Origin: Andrena cerasifolii
Lineage: Eukaryota > Arthropoda > Insecta > Hymenoptera > Andrenidae
Length of the DNA stretch: 64,000 nucleotides
NCBI RefSeq assembly: GCF_050908995.1
Contig: NC_135124.1
Coordinates: 6,386,001-6,450,000 of the forward strand
Direction of reading: 5' to 3'
Positions 11,120 to 22,610 of this stretch are shown here, in pieces. The notes under the pieces are model-generated. The model saw only the letters and a list, made by a program, of their open reading frames with translations. It did no database searches and was not told the origin of the DNA. The stretch's first letter is position 1, and each line of letters opens with the position of its first letter. The position numbers and the translations under genes were made by a program.

Positions 11120-12613
11120 CGCTTCAATGTGAATCAAAATAATTCCCACCGGAGGAATATTCTAATATTGTAAATACCGATTTGTAAATTACAGCATATA
11201 TTTCTGGATTTAACCACTCATAACGACTCAATCCAATAGCTTCTACCGAAGGATGGAGGAAAACGCGAGTTGCTTACGTTGCAACTTACGTTGCTCTGTA
11301 TTTTCCTAGCATGAAATTATCTTTTTTCGACGCCTGCATGAAAATGGGTGTTTTTATACGCCTGCCTTTTTATTCGAGTTTTCCACCTTTCTCCCAAGGA
11401 AACTGAAATTTGCGAGCTGAGTGAATATGGCGAGCAATCGAGCATGCATATTGTTTTGCGAATCGCTCAGCAGGCTTTCGAAACACACACCTTTCATGCA
11501 GGTGTTGAAAAAAAAAAAACAGTATTGCGCGTGACAAGGGAGAGACACGATTTTGCCTCGCGCGAAGTGGTGCCCTCGCTGCGCTCGTCCAGCAAAGCTT
11601 TCTTCTCCCTCTTGTCGCGCTAGGTACCACTGTTTAAACGGCGCGCATGTTTATTCGTTTCAAATAAACACGTTTGGCTATTGTGCGCCGGCAATAAACA
11701 CACGCCAGTGATCGAACGTTTGCTTTCAATTCCCTTGCCGCTATAATCTCGTACCCAAATCGAGGGAATTATACATCCCACACGGAAATTATATGAATTA
11801 TGCATACGTAGTGCGCGAATCTTTCGTCCCCGCGTCGCGCACTTCCTCGTCGTTCAGCCGCAATATTTATTATCTGGGTTACTAATTGAAGTGTACGCAT
11901 CAACAAGTGGGGACCTGGTTCTCGCTTCATTGTCTTCCTGTCTGTGCGCAGTCTCGTTTCCCTGCGCCGTACCGGACACACGATAATGGAACGCACCAAG
12001 GAACCCCGCCACTTTTTATTTCACTTATTATTATCCCCGTCCGAGGAGACGTTGGATCGCGTGTTTCTTGAATCGCGGGCCCGTGAGAACCGAGACCGTG
12101 ACTCTGACATCTGGGGAGGGGAGAAGTTAACAGTCCGCGAAGGAACCAGGGTGCGTCTGTCCCGCGCTGGGCAGTTAATTAGAGTACGCAGCCGCTAATT
12201 ACCGCCGTCCCCGGGGCATTCTGACCGATCTGCGATAGGACGGTGGCCTCCCGTGGACGGTAGTAATGCTACGTTTAGTTTGATTCGATTCTTTTCAAAT
12301 CACAAGCGTAATCCAGATTGCGGCTGATTACGGTTGAGTGAAACGAGGGGGTTGAGTATTAGAAGTAATTGGACGCGTGGAGCGGTTGTACATCGAATAC
12401 TCATTTTTTTCACACTTTCTGTTGGTAAGTGCGGGTACATGTGATGGTAAGTGTGAGTAACTACTTAGTTCTTACTATTCGAAAGTACTATTTGAGCTTT
12501 TGGTATATTTTTTCGCTTATTACTTATAATATATGTACTTTTATGGTAAATGAAGTTTGAATTGGAGATCGTTTACTTATTCGGTTACTTATACAAAAGT
12601 ATCGAATACTTGA
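11120..12613. other. No supported gene
   Basis: Moderately GC-rich between 11560 and 12260 with overlapping chance-like frames on both strands. No domain, promoter or splice pattern could be supported. Confidence 0.5.
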
Positions 12614-12621
12614 CTTATTTG

Positions 12622-13313
12622 CAGGGACTTCAAACCGGGAGGGTTTTGATACCGGTATTACGTCAACAAAACTATACCGATACCGATATCGTACCAAATA
12701 GGTGAATATCGAAATCGTTAAAGTCAGGAGACTTTTTTCCAGGGGGGGGGGGGCAACTTTGGGATGATGGTAAAGAAAAATATATCCCTCTTGCTGTTTT
12801 TAACCCATTTTATAGTGCCAATTTAATTAAAAAATTAAAATCGAAATTTAAAAATATTCCCTTTTTTTAGTATAAACTTAATTAAGATCAGTTTTGAAAA
12901 ATAAGCGATTTTTTTTCAAAAACCAGGGGGGGAAACTACCACTTTTGCCCCCCCCCCCTGGAGATGCCCATGGTTAAAATAAACCGAAATAAGTACCGGT
13001 ATTTTCCGGTTCTTCTTTCGGTGACATGGTACATTAAAGTAATATCTTCGTAACCCTTAACAATTCGAGCTATAAAAACACCGACATAACGTAATATCTT
13101 TTCATAAAAATACCAAAATATTAGTATACCTACGTTTACCATATAGGTCCTTGTCTAATAATATTTTGAAAACTGTAATGAAATCCGAAAACCGAAAAAA
13201 TTACCGATAAATATACCGGTATTTCCGTATTTCGGTATCTACAAAGGATTTGAGGATGGAAGCGGAAAATACCGGTGTCATATTGGTATTTTCAGTTTCG
13301 TTAAAAATCCCTG
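12622..13313. mobile_element. hAT-type non-autonomous element with perfect 8-bp target duplication
   Basis: The ends are CAGGGACTT (12622) and AAAATCCCTG (ending 13313), flanked by the identical octamer CTTATTTG at 12614-12621 and 13314-13321. An 8-bp duplication with CAGGG-type ends is the hallmark of the hAT superfamily. The interior repeats the self-complementary motif ATACCGGTAT and variants in both halves. It carries a nested G/C-run element (12739-12961). There is no transposase frame. Confidence 0.93.
12739..12961. mobile_element. Nested element with CCAGGGGGG...CCCCCCTGG ends
   Basis: CCAGG followed by a G run and CAACTTTGGG at 12739 mirrors ACTTTTGCCCCC...CCTGG ending at 12961. A second internal CCAGGGGGGGAAACT at 12923 forms a tight 39-bp hairpin with the right end. 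It sits wholly inside the hAT element. No target duplication could be defined, so it may be an internal feature rather than a separate insertion. Confidence 0.5.
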
Positions 13314-13321
13314 CTTATTTG

Positions 13322-14196
13322 ACGAGAATTGAGAGTTGAGGTTTTACAGGGAAAAGAGTCTGAAGAACTCGTTGTATGGAGGAAAATAACTAATTGTCCT
13401 TTTTATGTTGATGTGGGATTTAATTGGGGTAACTAAGAACGAGAAAGGAGTAATTAAATGTTCGAGGAAATCGATAGTTTCCACGTTATGTTTAGCCACA
13501 TTCGGTGATTTTATATTTTTGGTAGAATGACGTGGAAGAGTGGAGTTAATCGCGATGCATATGCGTGTTAATTGTGCACAGAACCGGGCGATAAAATGTA
13601 CGATAAATTATGGGTGGTTTGATGAGAACTGTTTTCCATGATAATCGGTCTTTGGTAGCGAAACAATACGCTGCGAGTTCAGTAATCACACTTGCAGAAC
13701 GATTTACATAATACAATACACCCTAAATGCATAGTCTGTTTTATTTAGCGAGGAGGCGCGAAATTGTTCAAAGTGTGCTCTAAATACCCTCGGAGTTGTG
13801 CTCGATGCACTAGCTGCTTATTGCGTTGGAAGAGGGCCAGGGATATTCTGTTAGCCCATTTAAAATTGAAATTGTATCCACTTTTATTGTGGCACCGTCT
13901 CTCAAGGAATGCAAACGCGGGGAACTGCTCCTTGCAGAAAGTTATTCGGACCTGCTTTAATTATTTAATAACAGTAATTAGCAGTATTATTTAAGATAGT
14001 ATTAAGTGTCGTTCGCATCACACGAGTAGTATCGTTTTTCATCAAATGTATGTAACTTGATGAATGCTGCTCATACACGCAGAAAAAATAGTACTATGAC
14101 AGTAATAGGAACAGTAAATCGAAATTATGAATTAGAGTATATTTGCTTCGAAGTTTAAGTACATACATAGGAATATTTCAAAAGAATTTACAGTTT
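13322..14196. other. No supported gene
   Basis: A+T-rich DNA between the hAT element and the repeat arrays. Nothing was seen beyond short frames. Confidence 0.5.
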
Positions 14197-14232
14197 TTTA
14201 TTTATTATTATTATTATTATTATTGTTATTGT
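14197..14232. repeat. (ATT)n microsatellite
   Basis: About ten ATT units, degenerating at the right end into GTTATTGTC. Confidence 0.85.
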
Positions 14233-14353
14233 CATTATTCATAAATGGGTTTAAACCCAATACATAACAAGGGTACATAACACTTTGTGTATGCATAGAT
14301 TGAATAAGAAAATAAAAGAAACACACAAATACATAATATATCAAAAATATATC

Positions 14354-14833
14354 TGAGAAATGAGAAATGAGAAATGAGAAATGAGAAATGAGAAATGAGA
14401 AATGAGAAATGAGAAATGAGAAATGAGAAATGAGAAATGAGAAATGAGAAATGAGAAATGAGAAATGAGAAATGAGAAATGAGAAATGAGAAATGAGAAA
14501 TGAGAAATGAGAAATGAGAAATGAGAAATGAGAAATGAGAAATGAGAAATGAGAAATGAGAAATGAGAAATGAGAAATGAGAAATGAGAAATGAGAAATG
14601 AGAAATGAGAAATGAGAAATGAGAAATGAGAAATGAGAAATGAGAAATGAGAAATGAGAAATGAGAAATGAGAAATGAGAAATGAGAAATGAGAAATGAG
14701 ACATGAGACATGAGACATGAGACATGAGACATGAGACATGAGAAATGAGACATGAGAAATGAGAAATGAGAAATGAGAAATGAGAAATGAGAAATGAGAA
14801 ATGAGAAATGAGAAATGAGAAATGAGAAATGAG
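14354..14833. repeat. Heptamer tandem array (TGAGAAA)n, about 68 copies
   Basis: A 480-bp uninterrupted array of the 7-base unit TGAGAAA (equivalently GAGAAAT). It is homogeneous except for a block at about 14697-14753, where seven units read GAGACAT, one GAGAAAT among them. Because the unit has no stop codon on the minus strand in any frame, all three minus frames stay open and give spurious proteins of repeated F-L-I-S-H-F-S. Confidence 0.97.
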
Positions 14834-15551
14834 GACATTTCAATTAAGATATCATAAAAGTTTGCAGAAGAAAGCTAAATAATATAATAATAAATAATAA
14901 TAAATCAAATAATTTCGTGCCGTTCCCAGTGTAAATATTTTGAAACGTTGGTTAAATGTTTCTTGTCTTCCCCTTAAACTACAAAAACATCAGGTGACAA
15001 TTTACTCGCGCAATTAATTATTTAATTACACAATCACCAGTCTGTGTACTGGGGTTCATAAATCCCCAACAACTTGTCACTCGGTCAGTTGTCCCCCTTC
15101 CCAACTGGCCAAGCTTAAATTACCCACTCGTTTTCACATTTTTTGGATTCTAACAGTTTTTCCCCTGCGCCCTTCAATTGGCCGTGGATTCGAGGTGCCT
15201 TTAATCGTCCGTTCCTTAAGCACCGGCCACCAGCGCCGACGAAAATCCTGCTTGCTCGATTTTTCCACGGGTCCCAGGCGTGTTGGAGCCAGGCCAGAAA
15301 GCGTGATACTGTGAAATTGTCGGGGGAACGAGCAAAAAGCGCGAGCGAATGTGTTCCCAGACGGCTGGCGAGTTATCCGGCGTCGCCGACGGATTCGCGC
15401 CGACGTTTTCCTTGCGAACGAACCGCGAGCTCAGGGCCAACGAGGAGGCCGGGGGTTGTGTGTATATCTGGAGGGTGGGTCTGGGCCGAAATTTGCATTG
15501 CAGAGTGAAATTAGCTTCGTAAAAAGTGCCAGGGCCCGTAAGGAATTTGCA

Positions 15552-15911
15552 ATGTTAACGAGGCCGATCGCCGCGTTTCCAATGCGCGGGGAACAGGGCA
15601 CGTACCCTCGTTTGCACGTTAATTCGCTCCAGCTTAAGTCTACTCCCCGGACTTCCTTTCTTCTGGATCCTTCTTGCCAGCCCGCGGCTTGTTACACCGC
15701 CGTGCACAATGGAGTCGTCTTCGAACTGGACGACGTTAACACTGTATCGAAACGACTCTGTGTTAATAACAGTGGATGGGGGTGGGGTTGTTTCGAAGCT
15801 TTCGATGGGTCTTGCAAATTCGAAAAGTGTCAGGGGGGACTGGCGGAGTCTAAATGTAAGAGAGATTCGTTAGCATGTAGGTACTATGGAAGCTTCAAGA
15901 GTTGCATGTAA
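15552..15911 (+). CDS. Unexplained Cys-rich open frame (doubtful)
   Basis: From the first ATG the frame runs 119 codons. The open frame extends upstream to about 15351 without an ATG, and into it another frame overlaps. The C-terminal 70 residues hold nine Cys (for example CKFEKCQGG and CKRDSLACRYYGSFKSC). There is no signal peptide, splice pattern or known domain. The local GC content is high, which favours chance open frames. Confidence 0.15.
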   Translation: MLTRPIAAFPMRGEQGTYPRLHVNSLQLKSTPRTSFLLDPSCQPAACYTAVHNGVVFELDDVNTVSKRLCVNNSGWGWGCFEAFDGSCKFEKCQGGLAESKCKRDSLACRYYGSFKSCM

Positions 15912-17814
15912 GGTATGTAAGGATGGAACTAGAACCACCTAGTGGATTCTAATTAGCATGATCCTCTTCAGGATTCCATTTGAATGTCTGACAACTCGAG
16001 AGTGGTTAGATTGGGGGTAGCCACGAAGCTCATTCACGATTTCTACCCTCCACCTATGTCGGTGAACAAGAAACGATAATTGAAAGCAGGGATTAGTGTC
16101 GAGCAATAATCTCGTCTCCCGAGTAATTAAGATATAAGATTAAACCCTGCCGGATCTTATTTCGCGACCCTCGCGCTTGCCGAAACCTGTGGAATCGGAA
16201 TCAAGTAAAATATTCTCAATCTCTATTCTGGTATATCGTAATTCTCGAAGCAACAAAACTTACTCCAATAGCAAACCATGTCGTTACTCTTATCTCTCGA
16301 TGTTAATCAAAAGTTGTAACCCACCCTCCCTTCCCACACGCTGGCTTCACAAATGAAACACTTGGAAGACGAAAAGCTACGCCCCGGTGTAACTGTTCCC
16401 GTTTCCCTCGCCGTAATTCGAGTGTTTGCGAGGGCCACGGGTACAAGATTGTTAAGGAGGGCATTAAGGGAAGAAATATCGCCAATTTGCGGAATCCGCG
16501 GCGAGACGCGTGCTACGAATTCCGGGCGTTCGCCTACTTTCTTGAAATAGCCGCGAGGCGACGAGGAAATCTTAAACGCTCAAGCGTATTTTCGTCGGGT
16601 GGAGGGGAAATGAATTTCCCCCTCGCGAACACAGGCGGGTTCGATGTTAAACCCTTTTAGCGTCGACTCATTAGGCCAACGAGCACGCCGTAAGGAGCGC
16701 CGAAAGAACTTTATTTAGGTTAGTGGGGCTCGCGAGAAAAAATTTTCCTCTATAACTTTCGGCGTGCTCGGATGTTCCTTTGAAGTCGTCGTTCAGTTTA
16801 AAATATGCGGGGGAAAAAGTTCGGAACCTTCTGCGCGTTAGGGAAGAACACATCTAGCGCGTTATCGCAATTTTAATCAGCGATTCAGTGTAATGAACGG
16901 GAAAACTTGGGGGCACTTAATTCTCAATATTCGTAGGAAGCAGAATTTGAACACTTTTTAATGCTCCGCCGTGTTTCATTAAATTAAGTGTCCTGTTAAA
17001 ATTAAGGGACGCTCGAAGGAGCACGCGGGCACGATGATCCTCATCGCGAATTGATATCGCACCGCGATAATCGAGCGGGCATGTCGCGCTCGAGCAGTCG
17101 CAGAGGCGCGTGAAGAGTGAAAAATGAGCCATGTCCGTGTAACAACTGCGAAACGTGTCAAGTAATTGGTGTCAAGAACGAGAGGCGAGGAATCGCCGGA
17201 GAAACGCGTTTAAGCAATCGTCTTACGGGATGTAATGCATTTGAAGCAGTTAAGATAATCGTGAGTAACAGCGAGAAAGGGATCTGGCGTAACAGGGGAG
17301 CCTCGGTGCAAATGGTGACATTTCTCCAAGGGAAACGCAGCGGAATGACATTGATGCTCGTAGGGAAAAATTCCTGGCCACGATGCACGCTGGGAGCGGT
17401 AAGTAATTGCGTAATTGCGCTCCTTCCATATTTATGTAACCGCGGTCGTTCCTGGGATACGCGCGTTCCTTTGTTGCAAATAGTTTGCAAATGAACCCCC
17501 GCGGAATTCCGAGGCGAGCAGGAGGATAACACGTTATCTCCAAGTGACGATTACAATTGCACCGTACAGAGCCCCCGTCCTCGCCAGATATCGATCAAGG
17601 CTCGTGAATTTGTTATTAAGGATGCTAGGCAGTCGTTTCAATTATTTATTATTTATTTTACGAAGAAATACATTGACACTGAGACTTTTTCTTCGGCACA
17701 ATTTTTAGTGATACCATAAACTTTAAAAAAATAGGGTTGGTTCGCTAAAAGTATGTATTACGTATGACCCTAAAGATTGATCATTAAAGAGGCTTTTGAA
17801 ACAAAATTATTTTG
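15912..17814. other. No supported gene
   Basis: A GC-richer block (about 16300-17540) shows overlapping frames on both strands, typical of stop-poor DNA. No domain or splice structure was recognised. Confidence 0.5.
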
Positions 17815-18517
17815 TTAAGGGGTTATGCCTAGTCAGCTGGCGAAAAAGAACGCGATTTTTGGGTTTTCTTTTGTGGAATATCTACTGTATATTTTTTTAC
17901 AACTATTTGCTTATTTTAAAATATGTATATGCAGCCACTCTCAGTAGTTTTGTTATAGAAAAACATTAAAAAATGAACGAATAACAGCCATTCGCGCGGA
18001 AGCTGGTTTGATATCGGCGAGCCAGATATTTCCGAAACCGCTGTATCGATTGGCCTGAACTTTTGCAGACTTCTTTTACATATCAAAGACTAGTAGATGA
18101 GCGAAGGATATTTTATTTTAACAGAAACTCTATTTTTAATTAACGAAAAACGATCAATTCAGACATCGAAAAATCGTGGTTTTGCGTTAAACGGCCGCCA
18201 TTTTGTGAAACAATAACTTTTTGGAAAACCCTTCGGGCATCTACTGAATTCAACCATATATTAACAGAATCTTTTTGAATTTTTAATTTTAGATGACCCG
18301 GCTCGGAAAAATCGTGCTCACCGCACAGTGCCTTTATCAAAGCAGCTTCCGCGAGAATGGCTGTTATTCGTTCATTTTTTAATGTTTTTCTATAACAAAA
18401 TTCCCGAGAGTTGCTACATATATGTACTTACAATATAAGCGAATAGTTGTAAAAAAATATACAGTAGATACTCCACAAAAAATTCCCGAAAATCGCGTTC
18501 TTTATCCCCTAAATTAA
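17815..18517. mobile_element. TTAA-bounded foldback element, family D
   Basis: The left end is TTAAGGGGTTATGCC (17815). The right end reads TTTATCCCCTAAATTAA (ending 18517). Long imperfect arms pair: AAAGAACGCGATTTT (about 17847) with AAAATCGCGTTCTTT (about 18490), and ATGAACGAATAACAGCCATT (about 17972) with AATGGCTGTTATTCGTTCAT (about 18356). There is no coding capacity. The right boundary is less certain than the left. Confidence 0.75.
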
Positions 18518-20742
18518 CTTTTTTCAAGTATTTAATTTATGGTTCGTTGAGTGATGCCACTTTCCCTAAATTAAAATAGTCGTATTGCTATTAAGAAAGG
18601 TTCGATTGAATAGTCGAGAATGGTCCCCAGCAGATTTCCGTGGACAAATCCAAGCCCAACCATGTTTCGTACAGTTGCAACCCTTTGAGACTGTGAAATG
18701 TCAAATCGATACGCCGAAAACGCGGGTTCATCGAACCGACCCCCAGGGAAGCTTTTGCACAAACAGTGGCCGGGGACCCCAAAATATTCACCCTCGCGAA
18801 ATCATACGTTGGCACTGATCAACGTGCACGCTCGGGCGCGAGAGGGTTGAGCCGCGCGCAACCCTCCGCGTCGAGGATCGCGGAATACAAAACGCACAAG
18901 TGGAACGAAATCCCCTTTACCGCGCAAGAGGATTACACAAGAAACATTCACGGACGTAAGGGAGCCGCCGCAGCCCTGGCAATTGCGACGATTTGCCCGC
19001 AAATTGGTTTATCGTGTCCCCCGCGACGCGATCGAATGGAAGGAAAATGTCTGCCGCTCGTGGAAAGCGAGACGAGTGGCTCTATCCGCGAATCGATCAA
19101 TCATTCGTGAGCGCGGCGATCGACGATGACTTGTAGACAGCCGTTCGATGAAGAAACATGAGCGGCGATTAATCGGCGATACTTGGGAATTGAACGCCAA
19201 TTTACAAACATGAAATTTACTGTACTCACGATGCATGGCGCGTGTAATTTTTGGGCATCAGTCTAATCAAACGTGTGGGGATGCAATTTCTCCGCGTCAT
19301 CGCACCTCGCACTCAGGGGCGAATGTAATTTGCGTATATGCTAAGTAAGCTGCAGACTAGGGTGACAAATTTTGGGGAGTGGTAAATCTGGGGGGCAGCA
19401 AATTTTGGGGAGTGGTAAATCTGGGGGGCAGCAAATTTTGGGGAGCGACAAATCTTCAGCGAAAGAAATTGGGAAGAGCTTAAACACAGAAGCTTGAGAC
19501 CACTGTAAAAACAATTCGCTTCTTTTTCATATAGCGAATTAGCAATAACTCATATGTGAGTTGCCATATTGAATTAATTTTGAAATTGTCTCGATTCTTT
19601 TAAATTAAAAGGCGGCAGACACTTGTTAGCGTCGGGGGCCAAATCTCCAAAGCCGCGACTTGTATTATGACTTGTAGAGACCTAGGGATGAGGCAGTAGA
19701 ACCCTCGATTGTCTTACTGACAAGTAGAAACTTATATTTTCCTAAATTTCAGAACCTATTTAGTATCCCTTTTCGGTACAGTACTTTAAGGTTCAGTGAT
19801 GAATGGGGAAGGTTAAAAGTGGTTCGTACCTTCAATAACATCAGTTTACAAACCCATAAGTGGGCTTCGGATTAGTCACTACACCTCTGCAAAGCACAAA
19901 AGCAAAGGGCACCTCTCTGTTCCCCACTGTCGTTCACTTACTCCCCTAATTAGCATCACACGAGAAAATGAACACGTCGAGATGATTCCCTCGAAGCTAC
20001 AAGATGGACCACTTTTAAGAACACAATGATTACCCATAAACCAATAAGAAAAATCACGGAACACGGGAGTTTGAGAGCTGGTAGAGGCAGCACGATCTAG
20101 AGAAGAAGCTGGACGCGTCCAGAGGAGGCGCAGCCAGGTACAAATATGGCGTGCGCAGCTTTGATGATGCTACTTTCCGTGCACGGTCTGCGGTATCCCT
20201 TCCTCGTTTTTGTCGTCGGGAATTCTGCGCACAGCCAGCCATATTTATAGTTACGAGCGCGCGAACGAATCTCGTCGGGTGGTCGAAAGCCAGGGGGGTT
20301 GTATTTACGTTCCGTTTAACTGCATAATGCATGCGTATCAACCGCGCTGTTCCATTTTAATCCCCCTGGCCACCGGATAAGAGGGCAGCTCACCCCTTCG
20401 CGCCAACGAATCCGCGCGTGTGTGCCTGAAACGGAGGACGAGCCAGCTGGTCACGAATATACGGGGTGCTTTGAGAAATTGCGCAGAACTGCGAACGTGT
20501 TGCATTCTTTAGTGAGTTCCCTCTGTGACCATATTCTGTATACGAAACTGTGTCCCACTTGTTTTCATGGGTAAACTGATTGCTCTCCTTCTTTGGTGGG
20601 TAAAAGGTACAGGTTTTAGAAAATGAATCCTTGAAGAGATATTTCTCATTCTATGCCAGAAAATTACTTTAACTCTAGGGACCCATTTTGACCCCCAATT
20701 GCGAGGAGAAGATCTTTGGTCTCATACTATCCTACACATTTC
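18518..20742. other. No supported gene; one 33-bp tandem repeat
   Basis: GC-rich patches at 18800-19140 and 20050-20440 carry overlapping short frames with no recognisable product. The only clear structure is the tandem repeat at 19366-19451. Confidence 0.5.
19366..19451. repeat. 33-bp G-rich tandem repeat, about 2.6 copies
   Basis: CAAATTTTGGGGAGTGG recurs at 19366, 19399 and 19432, a period of exactly 33. Each unit contains a second half-unit, AAATCTGGGGGGCAG. The G runs of 4-6 bases make it a possible G-quadruplex former on the plus strand. Confidence 0.9.
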
Positions 20743-21067
20743 TTAAGGGGAACCGTGAGGATGGACACCGTGGAAAACGTCGCTCCTCAAGATCCTGCGT
20801 ATCACGGCTCCACCGCCGCCATTTTGTGGGAAAAAATACGATTGTTTCCGGTGAGATTATACGATAACAGGCTACATATTGAATTTTCTGTTTATTTCGT
20901 TATTTTCCTAAAAAAAATGCTGAAAATGACTGGGCACGACGGATACGGAACTGACACGGAACGGATATGTGTGCGCAGACCTTTAAAGGGTTCGTCCACC
21001 TTGGACGGAGCAACATTGCAGTCATTTTCGGCATTTCTGACACGGAACGGATATATGTGCGCAGACC
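20743..21067. mobile_element. Rearranged copy of foldback family E
   Basis: TTAA at 20743 is followed by sequence matching the interior and right arm of the element at 24307-24912 (CCGTGAGGAT, ACACCGTGGAAAACGTCG, CGTATCACGGCTC). The right terminus breaks off after GAAAATGACT. The family left terminus (CCACCTTGGACGGAGCAA) then appears in reverse order at about 20997. A duplicated stretch, ACGGAACGGATAT(G/A)TGTGCGCAGACC, lies at about 20954 and 21042. The element is therefore internally shuffled. Confidence 0.65.
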
Positions 21068-21362
21068 TTAAGGCGGGTCTGGCGCTTTACGGTGCAAATA
21101 CCTCCTGAAGTTCTGGGACCCGGGTAACAGCTGAGCGCGGGACTGTTCCAATGTTACCCGTTGCGAAAGCTGCGGAAGAACTGCACGAGTGTGCGTCCAT
21201 GTACCACATAGACTCGTAGTACGAGCCTACATGGACGCACACTCATTCAATTCTCCCGCAGCCCATGCTGTGGTTAGCAACGTAACAGTCCCGCGCTCGG
21301 CTGTTGCACGGGTCCCAAAACTTCAGGAGGTATTTGCACCGTAAAGGGCAGGCCTGCCTTAA
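21068..21362. mobile_element. TTAA-bounded compact foldback element, family F
   Basis: It is bounded by TTAA at both ends (21068-21071 and 21359-21362). The whole 295 bp is one inverted repeat: CTTTACGGTGCAAATACCTC in the left arm is matched exactly on the right. At the centre, GAGTGTGCGTCCATGTA (about 21189) pairs without mismatch with TACATGGACGCACACTC about 40 bases on. It abuts the rearranged family E copy. Confidence 0.9.
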
Positions 21363-22089
21363 GGGGTCCCCAAACCTTGGGGGACGAAAAATGATGCGAA
21401 ACTTGAGAATTTTTTAAAACAAAACCATTAAATATATTTACCTACTTCCAGCTTTGTGGCTTCATTTGTCAGTCTTTAGAGAATATAAAAAAAAATTGTA
21501 TGCAAAAATAGTGGTTATATTCGGGTCCTCTCTAATGTGAACGAAAACAATAAAATTTCCCACCACTCAGAGAAATTTATACTTACGTATATCTGTCTAA
21601 AAAGCTCGAATTTCTTAACAACACGAGAGCTGCTAAAAACCTCCGTACAAAGCACATTATTAAGCACTATACATTTGTAAATAATCAGTATCCCCGCCAC
21701 TCTACCTACGTGTCGTCTTTCGTATTATGCGCACGCTCTTATGCGACCGACTGCAAAATGACCAGTCAGCCAGCCCATCCGTCCAGCGAACTGGTCTCTT
21801 TAAAAAGGAAACGAGGCCGACCTTCGACTGCACCGGCGTCAAAATGGTCTGTGTAACGTCTATTACGTACTTGTTGCCGGAACTCGGTTATTCGCTTGTA
21901 CGCAACGAAATTAATGAATTCACTTTCTCCCTTCCTCCAACGCTCGCCCGTGGCAGCACGCACGAAGTTGAAGCTACGCTCGATCAACTTTTGGATGCTG
22001 GATCGTTTGGGAACATTATTTCATTTCGCCCAGGCGTCGTGCTTTTCTAATTTAAAAGTTCCTATCAGTTCGCTACCTCACCACAGTTG
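21363..22089. other. No supported gene
   Basis: A plus-strand frame at 21727-22050 has no recognised domain. Nothing else was found. Confidence 0.45.
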
Positions 22090-22610
22090 TGCCAATTGAA
22101 TTACACTGTAAATTAATTACGTAATTTAATTACATTGTATTTCAATTACGTTGTAACTCAATTACATAATTCAAACTTTTCAATTAATTCAATTCCTAAT
22201 TACTGTAATTGTGCGTGTAACTCAATTAAAATGTAATTGAAATACAATGTAATTAAATTACAGCTCAAAACTCCGAAGAAGTGAGAAAAAAAGTGGAAAA
22301 AATGTAACAAAGAATTTATTTCTCTTTATACATTATAGATTTATGAATAATACCATATTCAGCACTCATAATAATTTTTTCTTTCCCACCTCTTATTACC
22401 TCTCAATTTGGTTACCTCTTAATTCGTAATTATAATTCAATTACATTGTACTATGCAATTACAATTGCGAATACATTGCAATTACGAATTGCGATGTATT
22501 TTAATTGAACATGAGATCTGAATTACGAATTACAATGTAATCGAATACGATGTAATTGAATTATTTTGCAATCATAATTTATGGAGTAATTCAATTGTAA
22601 TTCTACACAA
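22090..22610. repeat. A+T-rich block of repeated self-complementary AATTACAATGTAATT-like motifs
   Basis: Variants of TTACATTGTAATT, CAATTACATTGTA and GTAATTGAATTAC recur many times in both orientations, at roughly 15-30 base intervals, around a less repetitive core at 22275-22400. The start (AATTGAATTACACTGTAA) and the end (TAATTCAATTGTAATTC) are roughly inverted. It could be a decayed foldback element or a satellite-like expansion. Confidence 0.65.

Noticed and set aside
14198..14843. Three long minus-strand frames of repeated FLISHFS
   Set aside because: They are translations of a stop-free heptamer array in all three frames, not genes.
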